From assembly GCF_900090245.1 (NCBI RefSeq), contig NZ_FMDN01000028.1, positions 1 to 55,329 on the forward strand: a stretch of 55,329 nucleotides of DNA. The letters are read 5' to 3'. Under the pieces are notes generated by a model. It was not told the origin of the DNA, made no database searches, and saw nothing but the letters and a program-made list of their open reading frames with translations. A program made the translations under genes and the position numbers. The stretch is from Micromonospora halophytica. GTDB taxonomy: Bacteria > Actinomycetota > Actinomycetes > Mycobacteriales > Micromonosporaceae. Below, one piece after another: positions 22,237 to 30,232 of the stretch (its first letter is position 1; each line of letters begins with the position of its first letter).

Positions 22237-24084
22237 GTGCGCAGCGGACGGATCAGCGACCACGGCTTTCTCGCCGACGGCCGGAGCGCCGCCCTGGTGG
22301 ACCGGACCGGCTCGATCAACTGGTGGTGTCCGTCCCGGTTCGACGGGCCGGCGGTCTTCGGGCGACTGCTCGACGACCGGGCGGGGCACTGGTCGATCGG
22401 CCCGGAGGGCGGGCACACCGTCGAGCGGTCCTACCTGGAGGACACGCTCGTGCTGCGGACCGTCTTCACCACGCCCGACGGGGTGCTGGCGGTCACCGAC
22501 GCGCTGGCCCTGGAGCCGGGCGCGCGGGGGCACGACATCGGCCTGCGCTCGCCGCGCGCGCTGGGCCGGGTGGTCGAGGGCCTGCACGGGGAGGTGCCGG
22601 TCCGGGTCCACTACCGGCCCCGCTTCGAGTACGGGCAGGTGAGCCCGTACCTGATCGACTCCGGCGGGGTCGTCGACGCCCGGGCCGGCGGCTGCCGGCT
22701 GAGCCTGCGCACCGACGTCCCGATGGAGTGCGGGCGCGGCGACGCCACCGCCCGGATCACCGTCCGGGCCGGGGAGACCTGCCGCTTCACCCTCGGGTAC
22801 GCCCCGATCTACGACGGCGGGGAACCGGCGCTGCCCGACGCCGACCGGCTGGTGGCCGACGCGGTCGCCGGCTGGCGGTCCTGGGCCGGACTGCACGAGT
22901 ACCGGGGCCTGCACCCCGGGGCGGTACGGCGCAGCGCGATGGTGGTGCAGGGCATGACGTACCAGCCCAGCGGCGCGATCGTCGCGGCGGCGACCACCTC
23001 GTTGCCGGAGCGGCTCGGCGGCGACCGCAACTACGACTACCGCTTCGTCTGGCTGCGCGACTTCAGCCTCACCCTCCAGGCGCTCTGGCTGGCCGCCTGC
23101 CCTGACGAGGCCGACCGGCAGTTCTCCTGGGTGACCCGGGCGATGGGCCGGATCGACGACGGCCGGGTGCCGATCATGTACGGCGTGGAGGGCGAGCGGG
23201 ACCTCAGCGAGCACACCCTCGACCACCTCGTCGGGTACGCCGGCAGCCGCCCCGTCAACGTCGGCAACGACGCCTGGAAGCAGCGGCAGACCGACGTGCT
23301 CGGCGAGATCCTCGACGCCGCCTGGCTGATGCGCCACTACCTGGACCCGATGTCGCCGGACGTCCGGCACCTGCTGCACGCCCTGGCCGACCAGGCGGTG
23401 CGGGACTGGCGCCGCCCCGACTCCGGCATGTGGGAGGCCCGGGACGCCGAGCGGCACTACGTCTCGTCCAAGGTGCAGTGCTGGACGGCGCTGGACCGGG
23501 CCGTCCGCTTCGGTGACCGCATCGGCGACCCGGCCGACGTGGCCCGCTGGGCGGTGGCCAGGGACGCCGTCCGTGCGGCGGTGCTCACCCGGGGCTGGAA
23601 CGACCGGCTCGGCGCGTACACCGGGGCGTTCGACTCCGACGAACTGGACGCCTCGGTGCTGATCATGCCGCTGGTCGGCTTCCTGCCCGCCGGCCACCCG
23701 CGGATGCGCTCCACGATGGACGTGGTGGAGCGTGAACTGTCCCGCGACGGCCTGCTGCGCCGCTGGGACGGTGACCCGGCCGGCTTCGTCATCTGCTCGT
23801 TCTGGCTGGTCGGCTGCCTCGCCCAGGCCGGCGAACTGGACCGGGCGGACCGACTGTTCGGGCAGCTCGCCGCCCGGGTCAACGACCTCGGCCTGTACGC
23901 CGAGCAGATCGACGCGGCCACCGGCGAGCAGCTGGGCAACTTCCCGCAGGCCTTCTCGCACATCGGCCTGATCAACGCCGCCGGCTGCCTCACCGAGGCC
24001 GCCGAGCGGGCCCGTGACACTGCGGACCGCCACCGACAGCCTGTGCCGACCGGTGCGGGGCGCACGGAGGGAGTACGCGCATGA
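22237..24084 (+). CDS. Glycoside hydrolase family 15 protein (glucoamylase/trehalase-like)
   Basis: A 615-residue cytoplasmic GH15 enzyme with the trehalase-like N-terminal beta domain (D-H-G-F-L-A-D-G-R-S-A-A-L-V-D, W-W-C-P-S-R-F-D) and an (alpha/alpha)6 catalytic barrel. Likely catalytic acids are Glu400 in M-W-E-A-R and Glu556 in Y-A-E-Q-I-D, both conserved. R-N-Y-D-Y-R-F-V-W-L-R-D is the substrate-site block. Family members hydrolyse alpha-glucans or trehalose to glucose. There is no signal peptide. GTG 22237 lacks a good ribosome site and may be leaderless. The last codons overlap the SDR gene (ATGA), and a glucose dehydrogenase partner would suit a glucose-releasing enzyme. Confidence 0.9.
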   Translation: MRSGRISDHGFLADGRSAALVDRTGSINWWCPSRFDGPAVFGRLLDDRAGHWSIGPEGGHTVERSYLEDTLVLRTVFTTPDGVLAVTDALALEPGARGHDIGLRSPRALGRVVEGLHGEVPVRVHYRPRFEYGQVSPYLIDSGGVVDARAGGCRLSLRTDVPMECGRGDATARITVRAGETCRFTLGYAPIYDGGEPALPDADRLVADAVAGWRSWAGLHEYRGLHPGAVRRSAMVVQGMTYQPSGAIVAAATTSLPERLGGDRNYDYRFVWLRDFSLTLQALWLAACPDEADRQFSWVTRAMGRIDDGRVPIMYGVEGERDLSEHTLDHLVGYAGSRPVNVGNDAWKQRQTDVLGEILDAAWLMRHYLDPMSPDVRHLLHALADQAVRDWRRPDSGMWEARDAERHYVSSKVQCWTALDRAVRFGDRIGDPADVARWAVARDAVRAAVLTRGWNDRLGAYTGAFDSDELDASVLIMPLVGFLPAGHPRMRSTMDVVERELSRDGLLRRWDGDPAGFVICSFWLVGCLAQAGELDRADRLFGQLAARVNDLGLYAEQIDAATGEQLGNFPQAFSHIGLINAAGCLTEAAERARDTADRHRQPVPTGAGRTEGVRA

Positions 24085-24860
24085 CCGGACGACTCACCGG
24101 CCGAAAGGCCCTGATCACCGGCTCGGACTCGGGCATCGGCCAGGCCACCGCTATCGAGTTCGCCCGGGAGGGCGCGGACGTGGTGGTGCACTACCTGCAC
24201 GACCACGCCGGGGCGAACCACACGAAGGCCGAGGTCGAGAGGGCCGGCGGCCGGGCCGTGGTGGTGCAGGGCGACATCAGCGTCGAGCACCAGGTCGAGG
24301 CGATGTTCGACGAGGCCCTCGCGGAGTTCGGCACCCTCGACGTGCTGATGAACGACGCCGGGGTGGACGCCTCCGGCATTCCGGTCGCCGACCTGGACAC
24401 CGAGACCTGGGACCGAGCCATCCGCACCAACCTCTACGGGATGTTCTTCTGCTGCCGCCGGTTCGTCCGGCACCGCCGGGACCAGGGCGGACACGGGAAG
24501 ATCATCAACATCACCTCGATCCACCAGGAGGTGGCCCGGGCCGGTGGCGCGGACTACGACGCCAGCAAGGGCGGCATGCTGGAGCTGGCCAAGAGCCTTG
24601 CGCTGGAAGTCGCCCCGATGCACATGAACGTCAACAACATCGGGCCCGGGATGGTGCTCACCCCGTTCAACCAGCGGGCCATCGACGATCCGGCGTACCT
24701 GGAGGAGCAGGTGCAGTCGATTCCGTGGAAGCGGGCCGCCGAGCCGCAGGAGATCGCCAAGCTCGCCGTCTTCCTGGCCAGCGACGACGCCGACTATGTG
24801 ACCGGGTCGACGTACTTCATGGACGGCGGGCTGATGCAGAACCAGGGCCAGGGCGCCTGA
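24081..24860 (+). CDS. SDR-family oxidoreductase, glucose 1-dehydrogenase-like
   Basis: A 259-residue short-chain dehydrogenase. The NAD(P) site T-G-S-D-S-G-I-G is at 13-20, and the catalytic Ser146, Tyr159 and Lys163 (Y-D-A-S-K) are all present. A-E-P-Q-E-I-A-K-L-A-V-F-L-A-S and G-S-T-Y-F-M-D-G-G near the end are typical of glucose 1-dehydrogenases. The usual N-N-A-G motif reads N-D-A-G (91-94), a small oddity. It overlaps the GH15 gene by 4 bases, so the pair probably release and then oxidise glucose; that pathway is inferred from context. Confidence 0.87.
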   Translation: MTGRLTGRKALITGSDSGIGQATAIEFAREGADVVVHYLHDHAGANHTKAEVERAGGRAVVVQGDISVEHQVEAMFDEALAEFGTLDVLMNDAGVDASGIPVADLDTETWDRAIRTNLYGMFFCCRRFVRHRRDQGGHGKIINITSIHQEVARAGGADYDASKGGMLELAKSLALEVAPMHMNVNNIGPGMVLTPFNQRAIDDPAYLEEQVQSIPWKRAAEPQEIAKLAVFLASDDADYVTGSTYFMDGGLMQNQGQGA

Positions 24861-24893
24861 GCGCCGCGCCGGCCCGGCGCGCGGGCGCGGCAG

Positions 24894-24944
24894 CCGGCCG
24901 GCGGTGGACCGGACCCGGTGCGGGCCCGGTCCACCGCCGGCCGG
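24894..24944. terminator. 19-bp perfect hairpin, bidirectional terminator
   Basis: Bases 24894-24912 are the exact reverse complement of 24926-24944. Inside, after an A-C mismatch, CCCG (24914-24917) pairs with CGGG (24921-24924) around a 3-nt loop, so almost all 51 bases pair. It lies between the convergent SDR and GH6 genes and ends 10 nt from the GH6 stop. Confidence 0.8.
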
Positions 24945-24953
24945 CGACGCCGG

Positions 24954-26348
24954 TCAGGAGCAGGCGGCGCCGTTGAGCTGGAAGCCGGCGGGCGTGGGCA
25001 GTGACGTGCCGGTGAAGGTCCCCTGCCAGCCGACGCTCACCGTGCCACCGGCGGGCAGGCTGCCGTTCCAGGTGGCGTTGCGGACGGTGACCTGGTCGCC
25101 GTTCTGGCTCCACTCGCCGTTCCAGCCGTTGGTCAGCCGGACGCCGGTCCCGGGCCGGAAGGTGAGCGTCCAGCCGTTGACCGCGGCACCGGAGTTGGTG
25201 ATCCGCACGTCGGCGGTGAAGCCACCGGTCCAGGAGTTCGGGGTGTAGGTGACCACGCAGCCGCCGGCCGGCGGCGTGGTGGGCGGCGTGGTCGTCGGCG
25301 GCGCGGTGGTCGGGGGAGCGGTGGTCGGGGGAGCGGTGGTGGGCGGTGTGGTGGTGGGGGGAGCGGTGGTCGGCAGCGGGCCGGCGGCGACGGCGAGGTC
25401 GTACGCGCGCTGCGGGACGAACTGCCCCGCCGCGGCGATGCAACCGTCGGCCTCGCCGGGCAGCTTCACCCAGAGCAGCGCGTCGATCATCGGGTCGCCG
25501 GTGGCGGTGGTGCTCGGCGTGCCGATCGCCCGGCCGGCCGGGTCGCACCACTCCGAGCCGGCCGGCCCGTTGCCGTTGCGGCTGGTGTCGACGACCGCCC
25601 GCAGCCGGGACACCCCGGTGGCGGCGATGATCTGCTTGGCGTACGGGACGGCCTCGGCGGTGCTGCGGTAGTTCGACACGTTGACCGAGATGCCGTCGGC
25701 GCTGTTGGCGATGTCCGCGCCGACCAGCCGGGAGGCGATTTCGGCGGGGGAGAGCCAGGCCGAGTGGCCGGCGTCGAAGTAGACCTTCGCCGCGGCCGAG
25801 CCTGCCTTGAGCTTCTTGCCCGCGTACGCCATGGAGGCCTTCGTCTCGGCCTGCTGGCCGGCGTTCTGGCAGCTCGTCATCAGGGGCAGCACGTCGGGTT
25901 CGAGCACGATGGTGGCCGGCCGGCCGTTCAGGCCGGCGGCGACCTGGTCGACCCAGGCCCGGTAGCTGGCGTGGTCCGGGGCGCCGCCGCTGCTGGCGCC
26001 GGCGCAGTCCCGGTTGGGGATGTTGTAGACCACCAGGATCGGCGTCTTCCCGGCTGCTGCGGCGGCTCCGACCAGGGCGTCCACCTCGGCGCGTACGGTC
26101 GAGGTGTTGGTCCGGGTGAACCAGCGGGCCTGCGGGACGGCGGCGATCCGGTCGCGGATCACCGCGGCGCGCGGGTCCTGCGGGTTCGCCGCGACCCAGG
26201 CCGCCGCCGCGGTCTGCGGGTCGACGTAGAAGGCGGAGTCGGCCGCCGCGGCCGGTGCCGGCCGGAGTGCCCCCACGCCCACCGTGGCGGCGACGGCGAA
26301 TGCGGTGGCCGCCGCGCCGACGGCGGCGATGGTTCTGCTGTCTCTCAT
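24954..26348 (-). CDS. Secreted GH6 cellulase with C-terminal CBM2
   Basis: A 464-residue exported beta-1,4-glucanase. Signal peptide 1-36 (M-R-D-S-R-T, Ala/Val core, A-A-A cut), GH6 domain about 38-325, a Pro-Thr linker 326-361 made of P-T-T-A/T-P repeats, and CBM2 364-463. GH6 marks are V-V-Y-N-I-P-N-R-D-C (catalytic acid Asp114), I-V-L-E-P-D-V-L-P-L (150-152 E-P-D) and a late W-V-K-L-P-G-E-A-D-G. The size suggests a compact endoglucanase-like GH6, but exo action cannot be excluded. ATG 26348 follows GAGGGG. Its promoter carries a CebR-type operator, linking it to the GH9 gene; together they would act in synergy on cellulose. Confidence 0.95.
   Translation of the reverse strand: MRDSRTIAAVGAAATAFAVAATVGVGALRPAPAAAADSAFYVDPQTAAAAWVAANPQDPRAAVIRDRIAAVPQARWFTRTNTSTVRAEVDALVGAAAAAGKTPILVVYNIPNRDCAGASSGGAPDHASYRAWVDQVAAGLNGRPATIVLEPDVLPLMTSCQNAGQQAETKASMAYAGKKLKAGSAAAKVYFDAGHSAWLSPAEIASRLVGADIANSADGISVNVSNYRSTAEAVPYAKQIIAATGVSRLRAVVDTSRNGNGPAGSEWCDPAGRAIGTPSTTATGDPMIDALLWVKLPGEADGCIAAAGQFVPQRAYDLAVAAGPLPTTAPPTTTPPTTAPPTTAPPTTAPPTTTPPTTPPAGGCVVTYTPNSWTGGFTADVRITNSGAAVNGWTLTFRPGTGVRLTNGWNGEWSQNGDQVTVRNATWNGSLPAGGTVSVGWQGTFTGTSLPTPAGFQLNGAACS
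25265..25376. repeat. Short tandem repeats encoding the Pro-Thr linker of the GH6 cellulase
   Basis: A run of near-identical 15-18 base units of the type GTGGTCGGGGGAGCG (plus strand) encodes the P-T-T-A-P/P-T-T-T-P-P linker. Such runs expand and contract easily, so linker length probably varies between strains. Confidence 0.75.
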
Positions 26349-26381
26349 GACCAGCCCCTCAAAGGTATCGACAAAGGTGCG

Positions 26382-26395
26382 TGGAAGCGCTCCCA
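26382..26395. promoter_or_regulatory. CebR-type operator upstream of the GH6 gene
   Basis: TGGAAGCGCTCCCA differs by one base from the perfect CebR palindrome found upstream of the GH9 gene (6881-6894). It sits just past the predicted transcription start, the same layout as there. Confidence 0.78.
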
Positions 26396-26405
26396 TATGC
26401 AGCAC

Positions 26406-26434
26406 AAAATACGGGCATGTTGCCGGGATGTGAA
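26406..26434 (-). promoter_or_regulatory. Candidate promoter of the GH6 cellulase gene
   Basis: On the minus strand TTCACA (26434-26429), 17-nt spacer, TATTTT (26411-26406). Both hexamers and the spacing are good for a housekeeping promoter. The start near 26399 places the CebR box at about +4 to +17. Confidence 0.6.
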
Positions 26435-26479
26435 GACCTCGAAAGTTACGGACCCGGCGGACCGGAGAAGAATGAGGGC

Positions 26480-26986
26480 ATGCGCCTGGTGATCCTCGCC
26501 GACACCCACCTGCCGAAACGCGCGCGGGACCTGCCCGCGCCCCTGTGGTCGGCGGTCGAGTCCGCCGACGTGGTCCTGCACGCCGGTGACTGGGTCGACG
26601 TGACGCTGCTCGACGCGCTGGAGGCCCGCGCCCGCCGGCTCGTCGGGGTGTACGGCAACAACGACGGCCCCGACCTGCGGGCCCGGCTGCCCGAGGTGGC
26701 CCGGGTGGAACTCGACGGACTGCGGGTGGCCGTCGTGCACGAGACCGGGCCGAAGGCCGGGCGGGAGGAACGCTGCGCCGCCCGCTTCCCCGACCGCGAC
26801 CTGCTGGTCTTCGGCCACTCGCACATCCCGTGGGACAGCGTCGCCCCGGGCGGGCTGCGGCTGCTCAACCCCGGCTCGCCGACCGACCGGCGTTCGCAGC
26901 CGTACGCCACCTATCTCACCGCGCGGGTGGCGGCGGGGCGACTCGACGCCGTCGAGCTGCACCGCCTGCCCCCGCGTCGGGGCTGA
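26480..26986 (+). CDS. YfcE/MJ0936-type metallophosphoesterase
   Basis: A 168-residue calcineurin-like phosphodiesterase. The metal ligands are seen in order: D-T-H (residues 8-10), G-D-W-V-D, G-N-N-D (with the G-N-x-D/H-E position reading N-N-D), V-V-H-E, G-H-S-H-I-P and N-P-G-S. YfcE-type enzymes hydrolyse small phosphodiesters with two metals. ATG 26480 is chosen because GGAGAAG lies 9 nt upstream. It is divergent from the GH6 gene and has a short hairpin that starts on its stop codon. Confidence 0.87.
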   Translation: MRLVILADTHLPKRARDLPAPLWSAVESADVVLHAGDWVDVTLLDALEARARRLVGVYGNNDGPDLRARLPEVARVELDGLRVAVVHETGPKAGREERCAARFPDRDLLVFGHSHIPWDSVAPGGLRLLNPGSPTDRRSQPYATYLTARVAAGRLDAVELHRLPPRRG

Positions 26987-27000
26987 CCGCCCAGCGGTCA
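26984..27000 (+). terminator. Hairpin overlapping the metallophosphoesterase stop codon
   Basis: TGACCGC-CCA-GCGGTCA: a perfect 7-bp stem with a 3-nt loop whose first three bases are the TGA stop. Small but well placed. Confidence 0.45.
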
Positions 27001-27117
27001 CCGGCGCCGGCGTCCGCCGATTGCGGTCGGTCATCGTGTCCACCTCTCTTCGAACAGGTGTGCCCCTACCCCGTCATCGGCCCTTCATGCCGGCCACGCG
27101 GCACATACGATCACCGG

Positions 27118-28077
27118 ATGGACTCGGGCGTGATCGTGGTGGGAGCCGGCATCGCCGGGGTGGCCTGCGCCGCCGAGCTGGTCCGGGCGGGTGTCCCGGT
27201 GCGGATCCGGGAGCGCGGCCGGGTGCCCGGGGGCCGGATGGCCAGCCGGCGCTTCGACGGCCGGCCCGCCGACACCGGCGCGGCGTACCTCACCGTCGAC
27301 GACCCGGACTTCGCCGCCGTGCTCGACCGGTGGCGGGCCGCCGGCCTGGTCCGCGAGTGGACCGACACCTTCGTCGCGTACGACCGGGCGGGCCGGCGGG
27401 AGGTGACCGGGCCGGTCCGCTGGGCGGCCCCGCACGGGCTGCGCTCCCTGGTCGAGGAGCTGGCCCGGGACCTGCCGGCGACCGTCGACCGGCTGGTGAT
27501 GACCGTCGAGCCGGGCCCGGCGGTGGACGGCACCCGGTGTGCCGCCGTGGCGTTGTGCATGCCCGGACCACAGGCGGCCCTGCTGCTCGACCCGGCGCTG
27601 GCCGCGGCCACCCGCGCCGCTGGGGAACAGCGCTGGTCACCGACGCTCGCCGCCGTGCTGCGCTTCCCGGCCCGCCGCTGGCCGGACTTCCACGGCGCGT
27701 TCGTCAACGACGACCCGCTGCTCGCGCTGGTCTGCGACGACGGCGACCGGCGCGGCGACGGCGCCCCGGTGCTCGTCGCGCACACCACCGCCGAGTTCGC
27801 CGCCGGGCACCTGGCCCAGCCCACCGCCGCCGGCCCGGCGATCGAGCAGGCCGTCCGCGACCTGCTCGGGCTGCCTGAGCCGGCCGAGCTGGTGCACGTG
27901 CACCGCTGGACGTACGCCAAGCCGAACTCCGGCGCGGACACCGCGTACCACCTCGACGACGACGGGATCGGGCTCGCCGGGGACGCCTTCGGTCGGCCCC
28001 GGGTGCAGAGCGCCTGGCGCTCCGGGCGGGACCTGGGCCGGGCCCTGGCCGAGCGGCTGCCCGCCGTGCGCGGCTGA
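27118..28077 (+). CDS. FAD-dependent oxidoreductase, renalase/amine oxidase-like
   Basis: A 319-residue flavoprotein. The Rossmann motif V-I-V-V-G-A-G-I-A-G-V-A-C-A at 5-18 binds FAD, followed by R-V-P-G-G-R-M-A-S-R-R and D-T-G-A-A-Y, the renalase/NAD(P)-binding-8 pattern. The C-terminal G-I-G-L-A-G-D-A-F is the second FAD contact and S-A-W-R-S-G-R-D-L-G closes the fold. The substrate is unknown; renalases oxidise off-pathway forms of NAD(P)H. ATG 27118 precedes the motif directly. It ends at a bidirectional terminator facing the antiporter gene. Confidence 0.85.
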   Translation: MDSGVIVVGAGIAGVACAAELVRAGVPVRIRERGRVPGGRMASRRFDGRPADTGAAYLTVDDPDFAAVLDRWRAAGLVREWTDTFVAYDRAGRREVTGPVRWAAPHGLRSLVEELARDLPATVDRLVMTVEPGPAVDGTRCAAVALCMPGPQAALLLDPALAAATRAAGEQRWSPTLAAVLRFPARRWPDFHGAFVNDDPLLALVCDDGDRRGDGAPVLVAHTTAEFAAGHLAQPTAAGPAIEQAVRDLLGLPEPAELVHVHRWTYAKPNSGADTAYHLDDDGIGLAGDAFGRPRVQSAWRSGRDLGRALAERLPAVRG

Positions 28078-28083
28078 GCGGTG

Positions 28084-28101
28084 CCGCCGGACGACCGGCG
28101 G
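28084..28101. terminator. Bidirectional terminator between oxidoreductase and antiporter genes
   Basis: CCGCCGG-ACGA-CCGGCGG: a 7-bp perfect stem with a 4-nt loop in the 44-bp gap between convergent stops. Confidence 0.6.
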
Positions 28102-28121
28102 TGACGGTGCCCGCCCCGAGG

Positions 28122-29408
28122 TCAGCCCCGGGCGCCGTCCAGTGCGGGCTCGCCCCGCTCCGACGGCTCGCGGGTCCGCTTGCCCTCGCGGTCCAGCAGC
28201 TGCATGACCGGGGTCGCGGCGATGCCGTGCACCACCGCCGAGACGATCACCACCAGGCCGACCGTGGCCCAGATCAGGTCCGCCTGCGGGAAGTCGGCCT
28301 TGGTGGTGGCGTACGCCAGGTAGTAGAACGAGCCGACGCCCCGGATGCCGAACATCGCGATCACCCAGTGCTCCGCCGGCCGCCCCGGCGCCCCGCGCAG
28401 CGACAGCCAGCCGACCAGCGGCCGGATCACGAAGACCAGGGCCAGGCCGACCACCGCCGCCTGCCAGGTCAGCGGGGCGAGCAGGCCGCCGATCACCGCG
28501 CCGCCGAAGAGCAGCAGCAACATGACGGTGAGCAGCCGCTCGACCTGCTCGGCGAAGTCGTGCAGCACGGAGTGGAACTCGTGGGTCCGCTCGGCGGCCC
28601 GGATCGCCCGGGCGGCCACGAACACCGCCAGGAAGCCGTATCCGCCCACCACCTCCACCAACCCGTACGCGAGGAAGGTGGCGGCCAGCGCGAGGAAGCC
28701 CTCCGCGTGCCGGGCCAGCCGCAGCTCGCTCGGGGCGCGGAAGAACAGCCTGCCGAGCAGCCAGCCGATCAGCAGCCCGCCGCCGACCCCGACGGACAGC
28801 TTGTAGAGCACGTCGACGTTGAACCAGTCGGCCAACCACGCCGACGGGGCGAGACCGGCGGTGGCGATGGCGATGGCCGCGTACACGAAGGGGAAGGCCA
28901 ACCCGTCGTTGAGACCGGCCTCCGAGGTGAGCGCGAAGCGCACCTCGTCCTCCGAGTCCTCCACGTCGGTCGGCTCGCCCACCTGCACGTCCGCGGCCAG
29001 CACCGGGTCGGTCGGGGCCAGGGCCGCGCCGAGCAGCAGCGCCGCGGCCGGCACCAGCCCGGCCCACCACCAGCCGAGCAGCGCCACCGCCGCGATGCAC
29101 ACCGGCATGGCGATCGCCAGCAACCGCCAGGTGGACGACCAGCTCTTCCAGCTCAGCGGACGGTCGATCTTCAACCCGGCGCCCATCAGGGCGACGATCA
29201 CCCCGATCTCGGTCAGATGGGTGGTGATGTCCGGCCAGCGCAGCGGATCCGGTGAGGGCAGGCCGGTGGGCAGCAGGAAGACCAGCATGCCCAGGCCGAG
29301 GAACGCGATCGGCATGGACAGCGGGCGGTGCTCGAGCATCCGGGGGAGGATCCCGGCCAGCAGGGCTCCGACACCCACCAGCGCGAACGCGACATCGACC
29401 GGCTCCAC
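28122..29408 (-). CDS. Cation:proton antiporter, CPA1 (NhaP-like)
   Basis: A 428-residue membrane protein with about 12 helices that would exchange Na+ or K+ for protons. The family core is clear: A-L-A-P-T-D-P-V-L-A-A-D-V-Q in helix 5 and F-A-L-T-S-E-A-G-L-N-D-G-L-A-F-P in helix 6, the latter with the cation-site Asp. The charged tail (D-R-E-G-K-R-T-R-E-P) is cytoplasmic. GTG 29408 has GAGAGG 7 nt upstream. It follows a HAD phosphatase gene on the same strand but a strong terminator separates them. Confidence 0.9.
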   Translation of the reverse strand: MEPVDVAFALVGVGALLAGILPRMLEHRPLSMPIAFLGLGMLVFLLPTGLPSPDPLRWPDITTHLTEIGVIVALMGAGLKIDRPLSWKSWSSTWRLLAIAMPVCIAAVALLGWWWAGLVPAAALLLGAALAPTDPVLAADVQVGEPTDVEDSEDEVRFALTSEAGLNDGLAFPFVYAAIAIATAGLAPSAWLADWFNVDVLYKLSVGVGGGLLIGWLLGRLFFRAPSELRLARHAEGFLALAATFLAYGLVEVVGGYGFLAVFVAARAIRAAERTHEFHSVLHDFAEQVERLLTVMLLLLFGGAVIGGLLAPLTWQAAVVGLALVFVIRPLVGWLSLRGAPGRPAEHWVIAMFGIRGVGSFYYLAYATTKADFPQADLIWATVGLVVIVSAVVHGIAATPVMQLLDREGKRTREPSERGEPALDGARG

Positions 29409-29422
29409 GGCACCACCTCTCG

Positions 29423-29453
29423 CCCACCCGCCCACGGCACGTGGGCGGGTGGG
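29423..29453 (-). terminator. Terminator of the HAD phosphatase gene
   Basis: CCCACCCGCCCAC (29423-29435) pairs perfectly with GTGGGCGGGTGGG (29441-29453), 5-nt loop: 13 bp of stem, 24 nt beyond the HAD stop on this strand. Confidence 0.72.
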
Positions 29454-29476
29454 ACTGTGCCCCGTGGTCCCGTGGG

Positions 29477-30190
29477 CTAAGCCTGGGTGTCCGTCTTGTC
29501 CGTCGGTGACTTCCGCCTCCGCGACACGAGCGGGGAGTCGGCCAGACCGCTCAGCAGCGCCGCCGGGTCGTCGTAGACCGCCACCGCCCCGGCCCCGGCC
29601 AGCTCGCCCCGGCCGGTGCCGCCGCAGGTGAGCCCGACACAGGGGATGTCGAGCCCGGCCGCCGCGGCGACGTCCCACACCGAGTCGCCGACGAAGACGA
29701 CCCGCCCGGCGTCCAGGCCGGACTGCTCCAGGGCGGCGACCAGGATGTCCGGGGCCGGCTTGCTCTCCTCGGCGTCGGCGGAGCAGGTGACGGTGTGGAT
29801 CACGTCGTCGGCGTCCAGGGCGGCGCGCAGCGCGGCGACCTCGTGCGCGGCGGCGGAGGTGGCCAGCACCACCCGCAGGCCCCGGGCGGCGCAGGCCCGC
29901 AGCAGTTCGGCGGCGCCGGGGAGCGGAGCGAGCCGCTCCCAGTACTCGCCGAAGAACCCGTCGTGGGCGGTGCGCAGCCTGTCGTCCTCGCCGCGGTCCC
30001 GCTCCGGGCCGAGCAGATGGTCCAGCAGCTTGTCCGAGCCCATCCCGATGGACCGGTGGATGGTCGCCATCGGCACCCGGTGCTCCGCCTGGCGCAGCGC
30101 CTCCCACCAGCTCACCGTGTGCAGGTACGTGGTGTCGACGAGGGTGCCGTCGACGTCGAAGAGGACCCCGTCGGGCCGGTCCGCGCTCAT
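29477..30190 (-). CDS. HAD-family hydrolase (phosphoglycolate phosphatase-like)
   Basis: A 237-residue haloacid dehalogenase-type phosphatase. Motif I D-V-D-G-T-L-V-D-T begins at residue 12, motif II is L-A-T-S-A, the Lys is in S-K-P-A-P-D, and motif III is F-V-G-D-S-V-W-D. A helical cap between motifs I and II makes it a C1-cap enzyme like phosphoglycolate phosphatase or beta-phosphoglucomutase; the substrate is not fixed by sequence. ATG 30190 follows GGAGGGG. The Lys/Arg/Thr-rich tail is probably disordered. Confidence 0.85.
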   Translation of the reverse strand: MSADRPDGVLFDVDGTLVDTTYLHTVSWWEALRQAEHRVPMATIHRSIGMGSDKLLDHLLGPERDRGEDDRLRTAHDGFFGEYWERLAPLPGAAELLRACAARGLRVVLATSAAAHEVAALRAALDADDVIHTVTCSADAEESKPAPDILVAALEQSGLDAGRVVFVGDSVWDVAAAAGLDIPCVGLTCGGTGRGELAGAGAVAVYDDPAALLSGLADSPLVSRRRKSPTDKTDTQA

Positions 30191-30232
30191 GCACCCCTCC
30201 TACCCGGCCGGGTCACGCCGACGCGCCCCGGA

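Noticed and set aside
25265..25376. Tandem repeat considered as a CRISPR-like array
   Set aside because: Units are contiguous without spacers and encode the Pro-Thr linker of the GH6 cellulase.
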